DNA from: Bacteroidaceae bacterium
GTDB lineage: Bacteria; Bacteroidota; Bacteroidia; Bacteroidales; Bacteroidaceae
Reading direction: 5' to 3'
Length of the DNA stretch: 45,049 bases
Assembly: GCA_024398515.1 (NCBI GenBank)
Contig: JAKSIZ010000017.1
Coordinates: 1-45,049 of the forward strand
The notes under the pieces were generated by a model. It did not search any database, was not told the origin of the DNA, and saw nothing but the letters and a program-made list of their open reading frames with translations. Positions 8,184 through 17,017 of this stretch are shown here, one piece after another; position 1 is the first letter of the stretch, and each line of letters starts with the position of its first letter. Made by a program: the position numbers and the translations under genes.

Positions 8184-9124
8184 AACTGTAGGCTAAGATT
8201 AACTAATAATGATGTCGATGATACGTGATACTTGGCGTAGGCGAGGCTTAGTTTGAACTTCTGCAACTGCAATCCTCCGCCAAATGAAAGCCCTGCGCCA
8301 TGCGTACTGTCGTCAGTAAGTTTCATCATCGTCGCACGTTTGAAGTTGTATGCAGCGCAAAGGTAGATGGTTTCGCCTATAAGAATGTCCGTACCAATGA
8401 TTATGTGATCCATGATGTCGCTGTATTCCCAGTCGGTGATGTCGATGAAAGTCAGCGACGGACGCAATGGTGCTCCCTTCAGTCGCTTGGTCAAACCCAT
8501 CTGCAACGAGAATGGAATTGCCTCGTAAGTGTCTTCGTATGCCTTCAGCTGACCGCCAAGGTTGCGCGCCACGATTGATGCCGACAGGCCGCTGTTCTCG
8601 TTGTAATAGTTCAGACCGAGGTCAACACCCATGGCAAACGAGTTGTAACCACCGATGTGCGAGTATATTGCCTTGGCTGTAACACCGCCCACGAGACGGT
8701 CGGTAAGGTTATACGCAAACACTCCCGAGAACGACATGTCGCGTGCAGCAAACGTGCCGAGCTCAACATTCTCCACTGTGGTCTCCTTTATCTTGCCATA
8801 GTCCATGAACTGGGCTGCGATGCCGAGCGTTGAACGCTTGCCCACAACCTTAGTGTATGACGCACTACCCATGTATGCACCCGACATGTACGACATGAAG
8901 TTGAGGTTAACCGTCTTGTCGCTCACCGAACTGATGAGTGCCGGATTTGAGAACATAAGCGATGCATCGTCGGCGATAACCGACACGTTGTCGCCTCCGA
9001 GACCTGCCGCATGGGCACTCACGGGCAACCGCAGGAAGTTATAGTCCTGCTGGCTCTCTTGTGCCACAGCCGCCGTGCAAACGGCAAGCGACACAATAAT
9101 AAACGCAATGAATTTCTTTTTCAC
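8180..9124 (-). CDS. porQ: Type IX secretion system protein PorQ
   Basis: 314 residues with a signal peptide ending near VAQES. The body is rich in alternating beta strands and ends in an aromatic/hydrophobic strand ([10 protein letters not shown]), as expected of an outer-membrane beta-barrel of the PorV/PorQ (FadL-like) group. The N-terminal [15 protein letters not shown] and the [12 protein letters not shown] segment are the PorQ signature. It implies that the organism has a type IX secretion system. The -7 promoter box ends only 4 bases before the ATG, so the message may be leaderless. Confidence 0.88.
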   Translation of the reverse strand: MKKKFIAFIIVSLAVCTAAVAQESQQDYNFLRLPVSAHAAGLGGDNVSVIADDASLMFSNPALISSVSDKTVNLNFMSYMSGAYMGSASYTKVVGKRSTLGIAAQFMDYGKIKETTVENVELGTFAARDMSFSGVFAYNLTDRLVGGVTAKAIYSHIGGYNSFAMGVDLGLNYYNENSGLSASIVARNLGGQLKAYEDTYEAIPFSLQMGLTKRLKGAPLRPSLTFIDITDWEYSDIMDHIIIGTDILIGETIYLCAAYNFKRATMMKLTDDSTHGAGLSFGGGLQLQKFKLSLAYAKYHVSSTSLLVNLSLQL

Positions 9125-9128
9125 ACTG

Positions 9129-9136
9129 CAAAGATA
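9129..9136 (-). promoter_or_regulatory. Promoter -7 box of porQ-cmk
   Basis: On the minus strand this reads TATCTTTG, matching TAnnTTTG. Only 4 bases separate it from the porQ ATG, and the signal peptide begins at that ATG, so transcription should start at or next to the start codon. No good -33 TTTG is seen at the expected distance. Confidence 0.55.
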
Positions 9137-9264
9137 GTAATTATTTACTATTTATGATTTACTATTTACGATTTATTTGCAATTTTTTTTCATCTATCGC
9201 AATCATGCGTCTTTCTTCGCGCCGTGGCTTGAGCGTAAGGCTTCACTCGGACGACCCTTATACT

Positions 9265-9340
9265 CCGCAGAAAACTGCTACAGTTTTCAAGTCAAAACTG
9301 CTACAGTTTTCGATGCGAAACTGCTACAGTTTTTTTTCAG
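9265..9340. repeat. Palindrome array C (3 units, 23-base period)
   Basis: CTGCTACAG occurs at 9275-9283, 9298-9306 and 9321-9329, exactly 23 bases apart, inside 17-base palindromes AAAACTG-CTA-CAGTTTT. Spacers are CAAGTC and CGATGC. A T8 run follows the last unit. The left flank (TTATACTCCGCAG) matches that of array D at 37549-37561 (TTAATACTCGGAAG). The rest of the 9125-9534 gap holds AT-rich DNA and the promoter of the next gene. Confidence 0.75.
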
Positions 9341-9465
9341 CCTTAGCGCACGATCATAGAATTTCATCCGCACACCCACTTCTTCGGGAAAAGTTAAAAA
9401 TGCAAATAAAACTTATTTTTTCGCTTTTTTCAGCACAAATATTCTTTCGTTTCACTTTTTTTCAG

Positions 9466-9473
9466 TACCTTTG
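9466..9473 (+). promoter_or_regulatory. Promoter -7 box of the 268-residue secreted protein
   Basis: TACCTTTG matches the Bacteroidota -7 consensus. The -33 region is T-rich (TTCTTTCG, 9442-9449) rather than a perfect TTTG. The ATG at 9535 gives a leader of about 55 bases. Confidence 0.6.
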
Positions 9474-9534
9474 CAGCGAAGTATGTTGAAAACATAAAGC
9501 AAACGAAAAATAAAAATTAAAGTAACAGACATTT

Positions 9535-10341
9535 ATGAAAAGAAAAGCAATTTTCGCAGCATTGTTGGCTTGTACAATGATGCTCAATGCACAGACAAAA
9601 GAACCAGCTGTAGTATTCTATGGCGGAAGTTCAAGCATGGACGAGAGTTATCTCGTATCAGGAACTGTTTCCGTAAGCTTCGATTCTGATGGCAATGGCG
9701 TAATCAAAGTAGGAGATGTACAAAAGGGTAGTTTTGCTATTAACAACGAAACTCCTGTTGTTGCCGACTTTAGGGATGCATTCACAATCACGGCAAACCA
9801 AGATCTAAAGAACACGAGCGACTACTACTCAACATTCTATTCTGAAAAGAATGCTTACAAGGTGCCAGTATCAGACGTGACTGCATACGCAGGAGAGGTA
9901 GATGGCAGCAAACTGAAGTTGACAAGCGTTGGCAGTTTTATCCATAAGGGCGAACCAGTGCTGCTTAAAGGAGCATCATCTCAATATACTCTGATGCCAA
10001 TGGCAAACGGGGATGAAGCAACTGAAAAAAACAGTTTGGAAGGTACAGAAGAAGGAAAAACGAATTGCGAACCAAACGTCTATGCACTTTCTTATGGACA
10101 AGCTGGTGTAGGTTTCTACAAGTGGGCTGGCAAAGATATTGCTGCAAATAAGGCTTATTTGATATATACAGCAAGTGCAAAGGCATTGTCGTTTGAGTTT
10201 AATGGTGAACCTTCAGGCATTGAAAGCATAAGCGACAACGCAAACATTAACGCCTCAATGTATAACCTCAAAGGTATGAAGGTTGACAAGAACTATAAGG
10301 GAATAGTAGTAAATAAGGGAAAGAAATATATAGTAAAATAA
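9535..10341 (+). CDS. Secreted protein with C-terminal sorting-like tail
   Basis: 268 residues; I do not recognise a catalytic family. A signal peptide (MKRKAIFAALLACTMMLNAQ) is followed by a beta-rich body. From about residue 90 there is a segment (YYSTFYSEKNAYKVP to ANKAYLIYT) that resembles the penultimate domain of the 1112-residue protein at 38092. The tail YNLKGMKVDKNYKGIVV ending in GKKYIVK resembles type IX-type C-terminal sorting sequences, consistent with PorQ nearby. A 51-residue peptide gene follows 27 bases later; the same pairing occurs at 41430-41457. Confidence 0.7.
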   Translation: MKRKAIFAALLACTMMLNAQTKEPAVVFYGGSSSMDESYLVSGTVSVSFDSDGNGVIKVGDVQKGSFAINNETPVVADFRDAFTITANQDLKNTSDYYSTFYSEKNAYKVPVSDVTAYAGEVDGSKLKLTSVGSFIHKGEPVLLKGASSQYTLMPMANGDEATEKNSLEGTEEGKTNCEPNVYALSYGQAGVGFYKWAGKDIAANKAYLIYTASAKALSFEFNGEPSGIESISDNANINASMYNLKGMKVDKNYKGIVVNKGKKYIVK

Positions 10342-10368
10342 TAAATAACGCAAAAAAACAAAAGTAAA

Positions 10369-10524
10369 ATGAAAAAGAATTATATCGAACCAAGCGTAAA
10401 AGTAGCTTTAGTTTCAGTAGAAAGAATGATTTGTGGGTCAGATGTTACTATTAATATCGGTGACTCAGCATACGATGATCAGAGTGCTTGGAGCAAAGAA
10501 GCCAACGAAGACTTCGGCTGGTAA
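10369..10524 (+). CDS. Small peptide, MKKxYIEP family (51 residues)
   Basis: An ORF of 52 codons including the stop, reading MKKNYIEPSVKVALVSVE at its N terminus and ending in SKEANEDFGW. It lacks a hydrophobic signal sequence long enough for export. Its N terminus (MKKxYIEPxxKxxxVxxE), acidic second half and final GW are shared with the 55-residue ORF at 41457-41624. Both sit 26-27 bases downstream of a secreted protein with a sorting-like tail. Short MKK-x-Y-x-x-P peptides are frequent in Bacteroidales as far as I recall, but their function is unknown to me. Confidence 0.65.
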   Translation: MKKNYIEPSVKVALVSVERMICGSDVTINIGDSAYDDQSAWSKEANEDFGW

Positions 10525-10582
10525 TCATATACCTTAATATTATAATATAGAAAGGCAAACTTATGCCTCTTATGTAACAATC

Positions 10583-11287
10583 TTGGAAATAAAGAAGTCA
10601 TCGGTTCATGACCTTGAACGCAGCAGAACGACATTCTTCCTCTGTGGTCTCGTTGTGGCATTGACATTGTTCTATGTCGCATTGGAGTGGGGAACTGATG
10701 CACAAGACGATGACGAGGACGTAAAACGCGAGTTGCGACACCTGACAAAGGAACTCGACATGATTCCACTGATGAAGGAAACACCAAAGGTGATACCTCA
10801 TCGCGACAAGGTAGAAGAACAAAAAGTGGAAGACATCAAGGTCGCCGACGAATTGCAACAACTCGAAGCACGGCAGGAAACAGAAGTAAAACTTACTTTC
10901 CAAGAAGAAATCCCCGAGATAGAAGAGAGAAACGACCCTTTGTCATCGGTCGAAATGAACAAACACCAGGCTGATTCCGTGTTCCGCATTGTGGAACAAT
11001 TACCGGAATATCCTGGTGGTGTTGTTGAATTTATGAAGTGGTTGACCAAGACGTTGCGCTATCCTGCAGTAGCAGAACGACAGAGGATTCAAGGCACTTG
11101 CCGCGTGTCGTTCATAGTAAACAAGGACGGAACAATCTCCGATGCAAAGGTTGAAAAGCACCTAAGCAACCAGTGCGACGCCGAAGCTTTGCGGGTTGTA
11201 AAGCTGATGCCAAAGTGGAAACCAGGCCGAATGAAGGGCGAAGTGGTGCGAACAAAAATAGTTATTCCTATAGTCTTTAAGTTGTAA
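10583..11287 (+). CDS. TonB-family energy transducer
   Basis: 234 residues. The N-terminal MEIKKS motif followed by a single transmembrane helix (about residues 18-35) ending in ALEW is typical of Bacteroidota TonB proteins. A charged Glu/Lys/Val-rich periplasmic linker follows. The C-terminal TonB domain runs from about residue 150 (YPGGVVEFMKWL, RYP, GTCRVSFIVNKDGTISDAKV, WKPGRMKG). The start codon is TTG, chosen because MEIKKS is the conserved beginning. It transmits proton-motive force to outer-membrane receptors; no TonB-dependent receptor lies in this window. Confidence 0.85.
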   Translation: MEIKKSSVHDLERSRTTFFLCGLVVALTLFYVALEWGTDAQDDDEDVKRELRHLTKELDMIPLMKETPKVIPHRDKVEEQKVEDIKVADELQQLEARQETEVKLTFQEEIPEIEERNDPLSSVEMNKHQADSVFRIVEQLPEYPGGVVEFMKWLTKTLRYPAVAERQRIQGTCRVSFIVNKDGTISDAKVEKHLSNQCDAEALRVVKLMPKWKPGRMKGEVVRTKIVIPIVFKL

Positions 11288-11337
11288 TCGAGATCCCGAA
11301 CCCTCGAAATCTCGAATTTTCGAAATCTCGAAAAACC
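11288..11337. repeat. TCGA-rich intergenic tract
   Basis: A run of short TCGA-containing words (CGAGATCCCGAACCC, CGAAATCTCGAATTTTCG) between the TonB-like and polyprenyl synthase genes. Similar tracts occur at 5730-5750, 16867-16957, 19981-20007, 32008-32040, 34992-35023 and 43657-43700. All are between genes. Confidence 0.6.
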
Positions 11338-11355
11338 GTATAACAGCAAAAAAAC

Positions 11356-12327
11356 ATGTATAGTTCAGAAGAATTACTCGAAAAAGTCAACAAGTATGTG
11401 GCTCGAATGACGTTCGACCGAGAGCCGAGAAGTCTTTACGACCCAATGAAGTATGTGCTTTCATTAGGTGGGAAACGTGTAAGACCAGTACTTATGCTGA
11501 TGGCTTATAACTTGTTTCGCGACGATGTAGATACGATTCTTTCACCTGCTTTGGCGTTAGAGACATATCACAACGTAACATTGTTGCACGACGACTTGAT
11601 GGACAATTCGGATTTAAGACGCGGTTTCCCTACAGTCCACAAGAAGTGGAATGCCAATACAGCCATACTTTCAGGCGATGCAATGATGGTTTACGCATTC
11701 AAGATGATGGACACAAACCAGACAAATGTGGCAGATGTTATGGCAACTTTTGTCGAGGCAGCACTTGACGTAAACGAAGGACAACAGTATGACATGAGCT
11801 TTGAGACGCGCGACGACGTGACCGAAGACGAATATATTGAAATGATTCGGCTGAAGACAAGCGCACTCTTGGCTTGTGCATTGAAGATGGGAGGTCTGCT
11901 TGCTAATGCGCCAAAGTCTGACGTCATGAATCTCTATTGCTTTGGAGAGAAGACAGGATTTGCCTTTCAACTTATGGACGATTACCTCGATGTGTATGGC
12001 GATCCACGCATATTCCGCAAACAACTTGGTGGTGATATTGTGTCGAACAAGAAGACATTCATGCTAATAAATGCACTTAACCGCGCCGATGCCAAGCAGA
12101 GAGCAGAACTCGACCACTGGATTTCGGCAAAAGATTTTGACCGCAACGAGAAGATTGCTGCCGTCACTCGCATTTACGATGAGATAGGAATACGCGAAAT
12201 AAGTGAGGAAAAGGTTAGCAAGTATTATGCCGAAAGCCAGAAATATCTCGATGCAATTGCCGTTGATGATGATAAAAAGGAAGGACTACGTGCATACGCC
12301 GAACGATTGATTAACCGTCAATTCTAA
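11356..12327 (+). CDS. Polyprenyl (isoprenoid) diphosphate synthase
   Basis: 323 residues. An all-trans prenyl transferase that extends allylic diphosphates with isopentenyl diphosphate. The first Asp-rich motif is D79-D-L-M-D83 with the following RRG. The GGKRVRP motif lies at 38-44. The second Asp-rich motif DDYLD is near residue 208. Size and motifs suit a long-chain synthase (for quinone side chains) or a geranylgeranyl-type enzyme; sequence alone does not tell me the product length, so I give no symbol. Confidence 0.88.
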   Translation: MYSSEELLEKVNKYVARMTFDREPRSLYDPMKYVLSLGGKRVRPVLMLMAYNLFRDDVDTILSPALALETYHNVTLLHDDLMDNSDLRRGFPTVHKKWNANTAILSGDAMMVYAFKMMDTNQTNVADVMATFVEAALDVNEGQQYDMSFETRDDVTEDEYIEMIRLKTSALLACALKMGGLLANAPKSDVMNLYCFGEKTGFAFQLMDDYLDVYGDPRIFRKQLGGDIVSNKKTFMLINALNRADAKQRAELDHWISAKDFDRNEKIAAVTRIYDEIGIREISEEKVSKYYAESQKYLDAIAVDDDKKEGLRAYAERLINRQF

Positions 12328-12329
12328 AG

Positions 12330-12403
12330 CTCCCTCCTTACTCCCCCAGGGGGAGAGATAGGAAACCTTTTATCCCTCTTTTGGGGGGACAGAGGGGGGC
12401 ACC
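12330..12403. repeat. GC-rich palindromic repeat, intergenic copy
   Basis: Between the polyprenyl synthase and tatD-like genes lies a G/C-rich element with inverted halves: CTCCCCC-AGGGGGAG (12341-12356) and a second block ending TTGGGGGGACAGAGGGGGGC. A close relative, alignable over about 72 bases with small gaps, lies inside mfd at 16213-16284. TTGGGGGGACAGAGGG is identical in both. This type of element is, from memory, scattered through Bacteroidales chromosomes. Confidence 0.75.
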
Positions 12404-12414
12404 AAAACCGTAAA

Positions 12415-13197
12415 ATGAAATACATAGATACTCATACACATCTTGATGGTGAAGAGTTTGTTGAAGACCTTGCAGATGTCGTTGTACGATGCAAGGAAGC
12501 AGGGTGTGTGAAGGCTTTTATCCCTGCAATCGACTTAAAGGGACTGCCGAGGATACAGCAGATATGTGATGAATACAAGGGATGGGCTTATCCAATGATA
12601 GGCTTACATCCAGAGGAAGTTGGCGAAGATTATGCAAATGTGTTGCATGAGATGCACAAGATTCTTGCACAAGATACGTCGAAGTATATTGCTGTGGGCG
12701 AAGTAGGATTGGATTTCTATTGGAGCCGTGAACGCTACGACGAACAACTCATAACGTTCGAAGAACAGGTAAAATGGGCTGTTGAGTTCCGCAAACCACT
12801 GATGATTCATTGTCGCAAAGGGCAAGCGGAGATGGTAAAGATACTTCGCAAATACGAAAAAGACCTTGTGGGTGGAGTGTTTCATTGCTTTACAGGAAAC
12901 GAACAGGAAGCACAAGAATTGCTAAGTTTCGATAAATTCATGCTCGGAATAGGGGGAGTGCTGACATTCAAGAAAAGTCATTTGCCAGAAGTTTTGCCGT
13001 CGGTTGTGCCGTTGTCGCGCATTGTTCTTGAAACCGATTCACCATATATGGCACCCGTTCCAATGCGTGGAACTCGCAACGAACCGTCGTTTATACCTTA
13101 TATAATAAAGGTGATGGCTGAAGCATACGGCGTCGAAGAGGATGAAATATGCAGGCAAACGATTGAAAATACACGCATTTTGTTTGAATTTTCGTAA
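12415..13197 (+). CDS. TatD-family metal-dependent DNase
   Basis: 260 residues, typical for TatD. The metal-binding signature is complete: DTHTHLD at the N terminus, the GEVGLDFY motif with its Glu, HCRKG, HCFTG, and the C-terminal ETDSPYMAP. The family removes 3' mononucleotides from DNA and takes part in repair and DNA degradation. The gene stands between a repeat element and the promoter of the His-rich mini-protein. Confidence 0.9.
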   Translation: MKYIDTHTHLDGEEFVEDLADVVVRCKEAGCVKAFIPAIDLKGLPRIQQICDEYKGWAYPMIGLHPEEVGEDYANVLHEMHKILAQDTSKYIAVGEVGLDFYWSRERYDEQLITFEEQVKWAVEFRKPLMIHCRKGQAEMVKILRKYEKDLVGGVFHCFTGNEQEAQELLSFDKFMLGIGGVLTFKKSHLPEVLPSVVPLSRIVLETDSPYMAPVPMRGTRNEPSFIPYIIKVMAEAYGVEEDEICRQTIENTRILFEFS

Positions 13198-13213
13198 AAA
13201 AACTGCAAAACAT

Positions 13214-13244
13214 TTTGCGGTCTTTAGGATTTTATTTACCTTTG
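13214..13244 (+). promoter_or_regulatory. Promoter of the His-rich protein and mfd
   Basis: TTTG (13214-13217), 19 bases, TACCTTTG (13237-13244): a perfect Bacteroidota promoter. It lies 28 bases upstream of the ATG at 13273 and would drive the mini-protein and mfd together. Confidence 0.8.
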
Positions 13245-13272
13245 TTCTCCGTAACACATATTACATATACTG

Positions 13273-13452
13273 ATGGAAACAAATACAGAAAAGCAGCATA
13301 CACATCACCATCATCATCACCATCATCGTCATCATAGCATGAGATGGAAGGTGCGCAGATACATGCGCAAGACGTTTAACGTGATAAAAATACTTGCCGT
13401 TATCGCTCTTGTGGTCATGATTGTACTTGCGATAATACAGATGTGCAGCTAA
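13273..13452 (+). CDS. His-rich single-pass membrane mini-protein
   Basis: 59 residues. After MET-NTEKQHT there are eight consecutive histidines, then R-H-H, then a basic stretch (RWKVRRYMRK), then one hydrophobic helix (about residues 38-56) ending in QMCS. The positive charge before the helix predicts the His-rich end in the cytoplasm. A well-formed promoter precedes it and mfd begins 7 bases after its stop. I do not recognise the family. The histidines could bind nickel, zinc or another metal; that is inference. Confidence 0.75.
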   Translation: METNTEKQHTHHHHHHHHRHHSMRWKVRRYMRKTFNVIKILAVIALVVMIVLAIIQMCS

Positions 13453-13459
13453 CAGAAGA

Positions 13460-16400
13460 ATGGAGTTAGAGGCGTTGCGCGGGCTTTACCGCCGTACGGA
13501 ACAGCATAAGATGCTGGCCGAGATGTTGGAAAATAAACGAAAAAAGTGTATTTTCCTTGAGGGTTTATTGGCTTCCTCTGCCCCTCTTTTCCTTAGCAGT
13601 ATAGAAACAAAATCCCCATACCTTATAATATTAAACGATGAAGAAGAGGCTGGATACTTCTATCATGACCTCTCGCAAGTGCTGGGCGCAGAGAAAGTGC
13701 TGTTCTTCCCATCCTCATATCGTAGTTCAAGGAAGTTCTCGCAGAAGGATGCTGCCAATGAGATTTTGCGTACCGAGGCTCTTTCACGCTTAGCAAATAC
13801 AGATAGTGATACGCCGTATTTCGTTGTTACTCATCCTCAAGCCGTGGGCGAACATGTGGTTTCGCAGCAAAAACTGAACGACAATACGCTGCAACTCGCA
13901 TGTGGAATGAGCATAGATGTTAGTTTCATAGAGGAAACTTTGACGCTGTTTGGCTTCGTACAGGTCGATTATGTTTATGAACCTGGTCAGTTTGCCGTGC
14001 GAGGAAGCATCGTAGATGTCTTTTCGTTCAGCTGTGAATACCCTTATCGTATCGACTTTTTCGGCGACGACATAGACTCCATCCGCACCTTCGACGTGCA
14101 GACACAACTCTCGCGTGAGAGGAAAGATAAGGTTGAGATAGTCTCAAACCTTGTTGAGGAAGACGATGAACTCATTCCTTTTATCGACGCATTGCCCGAG
14201 GATACAATCATTGTAATGAAAGACTCGACGTTTGTCTGCGACATGGTTGACAATGCTGACTTCACCCGACGACTGGTTGACTTCCGTCGCATCGAACTTC
14301 GCAGTCCAAAGTCGGCACGCTCATCTTCGTCGGTCATTACGTTCAATACCACTGCCCAGCCACTATTCCACAAGGACTTCGACTTGCTGATTCATTCGCT
14401 TGAAGACTATATCTCGCGAGGTTTCCGCCTTTATGTTCTTGCCGACAGCACCAAGCAACAGCAACGACTGAAGGAAATCTTCGAGGACAAATCGCATTAC
14501 ATCACCTTTGCTGCGGTCAACAAGACGCTGCATGAAGGCTTTGCCGACAATAATCTGAAGGCATGTTTCTTCACCGATCACCAGATATTCGACCGTTTCC
14601 ATAAGTTCAACCTCCGTTCCGAAAAGGCACGAAGCGGCAAGATTGCCTTGTCGTTGAAGGAACTGCAGCAGTTTGAATATGGTGATCTCATCGTTCATGT
14701 GGACCACGGCATAGGCAGGTTCGAGGGATTGGTACGCGTTCCGCAAGGCGATGGATACCAAGAAATGATTAAGATTGCCTACTTGAACAACGATACCATA
14801 TACGTCTCCATCCATGCACTGTACAAAGTATCGAAGTATCGAGGCAAGGATGGTGCCGATAATGTTCGCCTAAGCAAACTCGGAACGGGTGCATGGAACA
14901 ACCTGAAGGAACGTACAAAGAACAAGATAAAGGACATTGCACGCGACCTAATCCTGCTTTATGCCAAGCGAAACAAGGAGAAAGGTTACGCCTTTTCACC
15001 CGATGGGTTTATGCAGAATGAGCTTGAGGCAAGCTTCCTTTATGAGGATACTCCCGACCAATTGAAGGCAACCAACGACGTGAAAGCCGACATGGAGAAG
15101 CCGGTTCCTATGGATCGATTAGTGTGTGGCGACGTAGGATTTGGAAAAACAGAGGTTGCCGTGCGTGCTGCTTTCAAGGCTGCGTGCGACAGTAAACAGG
15201 TTGCAGTGCTCGTGCCGACCACTGTACTTGCCTATCAGCACTACCAGACTTTCTCCGAACGACTCAAAGGAATGCCCGTGAGAGTGGATTATCTCTCGCG
15301 TGCAAGAAGTGCAAAGAAGGTTTCGGAAATACTTTCCGACCTTGCCGAGGGCAAGATTGACATCATCATCGGCACTCACAAACTGCTTGGAAAGGGTGTA
15401 AAGTTCAAGGACCTCGGGCTGCTAATCATTGACGAAGAGCAGAAGTTTGGCGTTGCGTCAAAGGAAAAACTCCGTCAGATACGCAGCAACATCGACACAC
15501 TTACCATGAGTGCCACGCCAATACCACGCACCTTGCAGTTCTCATTGATGGGTGCACGCGACATGAGTGCCATTCAAACTCCGCCACCAAACCGCCATCC
15601 GATACAAACCGAGGTACATACATTCGACAAAGACTTGATTGTTGAAGCCATAAACTTTGAGCTTAGCCGCAACGGACAGGTATTCTTCGTCAGCAATCGC
15701 ATCAATTCGCTCGACGAACTTTATTACCTTATCAAGCGCAACATCCCCGATGCACGTGTCGCAATTGGGCATGGACAGATGAAGCCTGAAGAGCTTGAAC
15801 AGATTGTCATGGGCTTTGTAAACTACGACTACGACGTATTGCTTTCCACAACGATAGTCGAAAACGGCATTGACATACCTAATGCCAACACCATAATCAT
15901 CAATAATGCACAGAACTTTGGACTCTCCGACTTGCACCAGATGCGCGGTCGTGTAGGGCGCGGCAACAAGAAAGCCTATTGCTATCTGCTTGCTCCTCCG
16001 CTCAGTGCATTGCCTAACGATGCCCGTAAACGCCTTGAGGCAATCGAGAATTTTTCTGATCTTGGCAGCGGAATACACCTTGCAATGCAAGACCTTGACA
16101 TTCGTGGTGCCGGAAATCTTCTCGGTGCAGAGCAGAGCGGCTTCATTGCCGACCTTGGATATGAGACTTATCTGAAGATACTGAAAGAGGCTGTTGCGGA
16201 GATTAAGACAGACTCTTCCCTGCTCCCCAAAGGGGAAGATACCAGTATCCTTTCATCCCACCTTGGGGGGACAGAGGGAGGCTTCTGGGCACTTGCCGAC
16301 TGTTCTCTTGATTCTGATATGGAGATGTACTTCCCTGAAAGTTTCGTGCCGAGTAGCAGTGAGAGGATGCTGCTCTATCGCGAACTCGACAACCTCAACA

Positions 16401-16741
16401 CCGACGATGAATTGGAGCGGTTCCGCACGCGGCTTGTTGACCGTTTCGGACAAATACCATCCGTGGCTGAAGACTTGATGAAGGTTGTGACGCTCCGTCG
16501 CCTCGGCAAGGCAAGTGGCGTAGAGCATTTCGTGTTGAAGCAAGGTCGTATGAACATGTACCTTGTCAGTGCCCCCGACAGTCCGTACTATCAAAGTCCA
16601 GCCTTCGACCGCCTGCTGAATTTCGTCACTGCCAACCTCCAACGCTGCAAGATAAAAGAAGTGAAAGGCAAGCGCATAATCTCGGTGTCTGCCGTAAACA
16701 ATATCCAGGAAGCAATAGATGTATTGACGGCATTGCAGTAA
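13460..16741 (+). CDS. mfd: Transcription-repair coupling factor Mfd
   Basis: 1093 residues. It removes stalled RNA polymerase at DNA lesions and recruits UvrA. In order: UvrB-homology region (1-300), the RNA-polymerase-interacting CarD-like domain (QFEYGDLIVHVDHGIGRF, near 405-420), superfamily 2 helicase with Walker A GDVGFGKTE (about 556-564) and DEEQ (about 658), helicase motif VGRGNKKAYCYL, and the C-terminal TRCF domain. Residues about 919-941 are encoded by a palindromic repeat (see 16213-16284) that keeps the frame. That place is a linker between the helicase and TRCF domains, so function is probably preserved. Confidence 0.95.
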   Translation: MELEALRGLYRRTEQHKMLAEMLENKRKKCIFLEGLLASSAPLFLSSIETKSPYLIILNDEEEAGYFYHDLSQVLGAEKVLFFPSSYRSSRKFSQKDAANEILRTEALSRLANTDSDTPYFVVTHPQAVGEHVVSQQKLNDNTLQLACGMSIDVSFIEETLTLFGFVQVDYVYEPGQFAVRGSIVDVFSFSCEYPYRIDFFGDDIDSIRTFDVQTQLSRERKDKVEIVSNLVEEDDELIPFIDALPEDTIIVMKDSTFVCDMVDNADFTRRLVDFRRIELRSPKSARSSSSVITFNTTAQPLFHKDFDLLIHSLEDYISRGFRLYVLADSTKQQQRLKEIFEDKSHYITFAAVNKTLHEGFADNNLKACFFTDHQIFDRFHKFNLRSEKARSGKIALSLKELQQFEYGDLIVHVDHGIGRFEGLVRVPQGDGYQEMIKIAYLNNDTIYVSIHALYKVSKYRGKDGADNVRLSKLGTGAWNNLKERTKNKIKDIARDLILLYAKRNKEKGYAFSPDGFMQNELEASFLYEDTPDQLKATNDVKADMEKPVPMDRLVCGDVGFGKTEVAVRAAFKAACDSKQVAVLVPTTVLAYQHYQTFSERLKGMPVRVDYLSRARSAKKVSEILSDLAEGKIDIIIGTHKLLGKGVKFKDLGLLIIDEEQKFGVASKEKLRQIRSNIDTLTMSATPIPRTLQFSLMGARDMSAIQTPPPNRHPIQTEVHTFDKDLIVEAINFELSRNGQVFFVSNRINSLDELYYLIKRNIPDARVAIGHGQMKPEELEQIVMGFVNYDYDVLLSTTIVENGIDIPNANTIIINNAQNFGLSDLHQMRGRVGRGNKKAYCYLLAPPLSALPNDARKRLEAIENFSDLGSGIHLAMQDLDIRGAGNLLGAEQSGFIADLGYETYLKILKEAVAEIKTDSSLLPKGEDTSILSSHLGGTEGGFWALADCSLDSDMEMYFPESFVPSSSERMLLYRELDNLNTDDELERFRTRLVDRFGQIPSVAEDLMKVVTLRRLGKASGVEHFVLKQGRMNMYLVSAPDSPYYQSPAFDRLLNFVTANLQRCKIKEVKGKRIISVSAVNNIQEAIDVLTALQ
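16213..16284. repeat. GC-rich palindromic repeat inserted in frame in mfd
   Basis: This segment aligns with the intergenic repeat at 12330-12403. Both have a CTCCCC...GGGGA hairpin, ATCCTTT/CCTTTTATCCC, and TTGGGGGGACAGAGGG followed by GGC. Here it is read as about 23 codons (residues 919-941, LLPKGEDTS, LGGTEGGF) without a stop or frameshift. The sequence is Gly/Ser/Leu-rich and unlike the flanking Mfd sequence. Confidence 0.75.
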
Positions 16742-16794
16742 TTATTTGCGATGGTTGAGCGTAATGGTTTCTTGGGTTGAACGCTTGAGTGGGA

Positions 16795-16957
16795 AAAACA
16801 TTGCTGCAATGTTCGGCTCAACATTGGAGCAATGTTCGACTCAACATTGCAGCAATGTTTGGCGGAGTTAAGCGTTCGACTTTGAGAGTTTGAGCGTTCG
16901 GCTTCGAGATTTTAAGCGTTCGACTTCGAGAGTTCGAGTTCTCGAGTTTTCGAAATA
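16795..16957. repeat. Palindrome array E plus GTTCGA tandem repeats
   Basis: ATTGCTGCAAT (16800-16810), ATTGGAGCAAT (16823-16833) and ATTGCAGCAAT (16846-16856) are spaced exactly 23 bases apart in palindromes AACATTG-CNG-CAATGTT, with spacers CGGCTC and CGACTC. Immediately after, GAGTTAAGCGTTCGAC (16866-16881) begins about three tandem copies with a period near 22 bases (TTGAGCGTTCGGC, TTAAGCGTTCGAC), fading into a TCGA-rich tract. The first of these equals the right flank of arrays A and B. The gap upstream of the GH3 gene holds nothing else that I recognise. Confidence 0.7.
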
Positions 16958-17017
16958 TTAGGCAATAATCGCGCCGGCATTGCGTTATTCTATAAATTAA
17001 CAAAACAGGAAACCATT

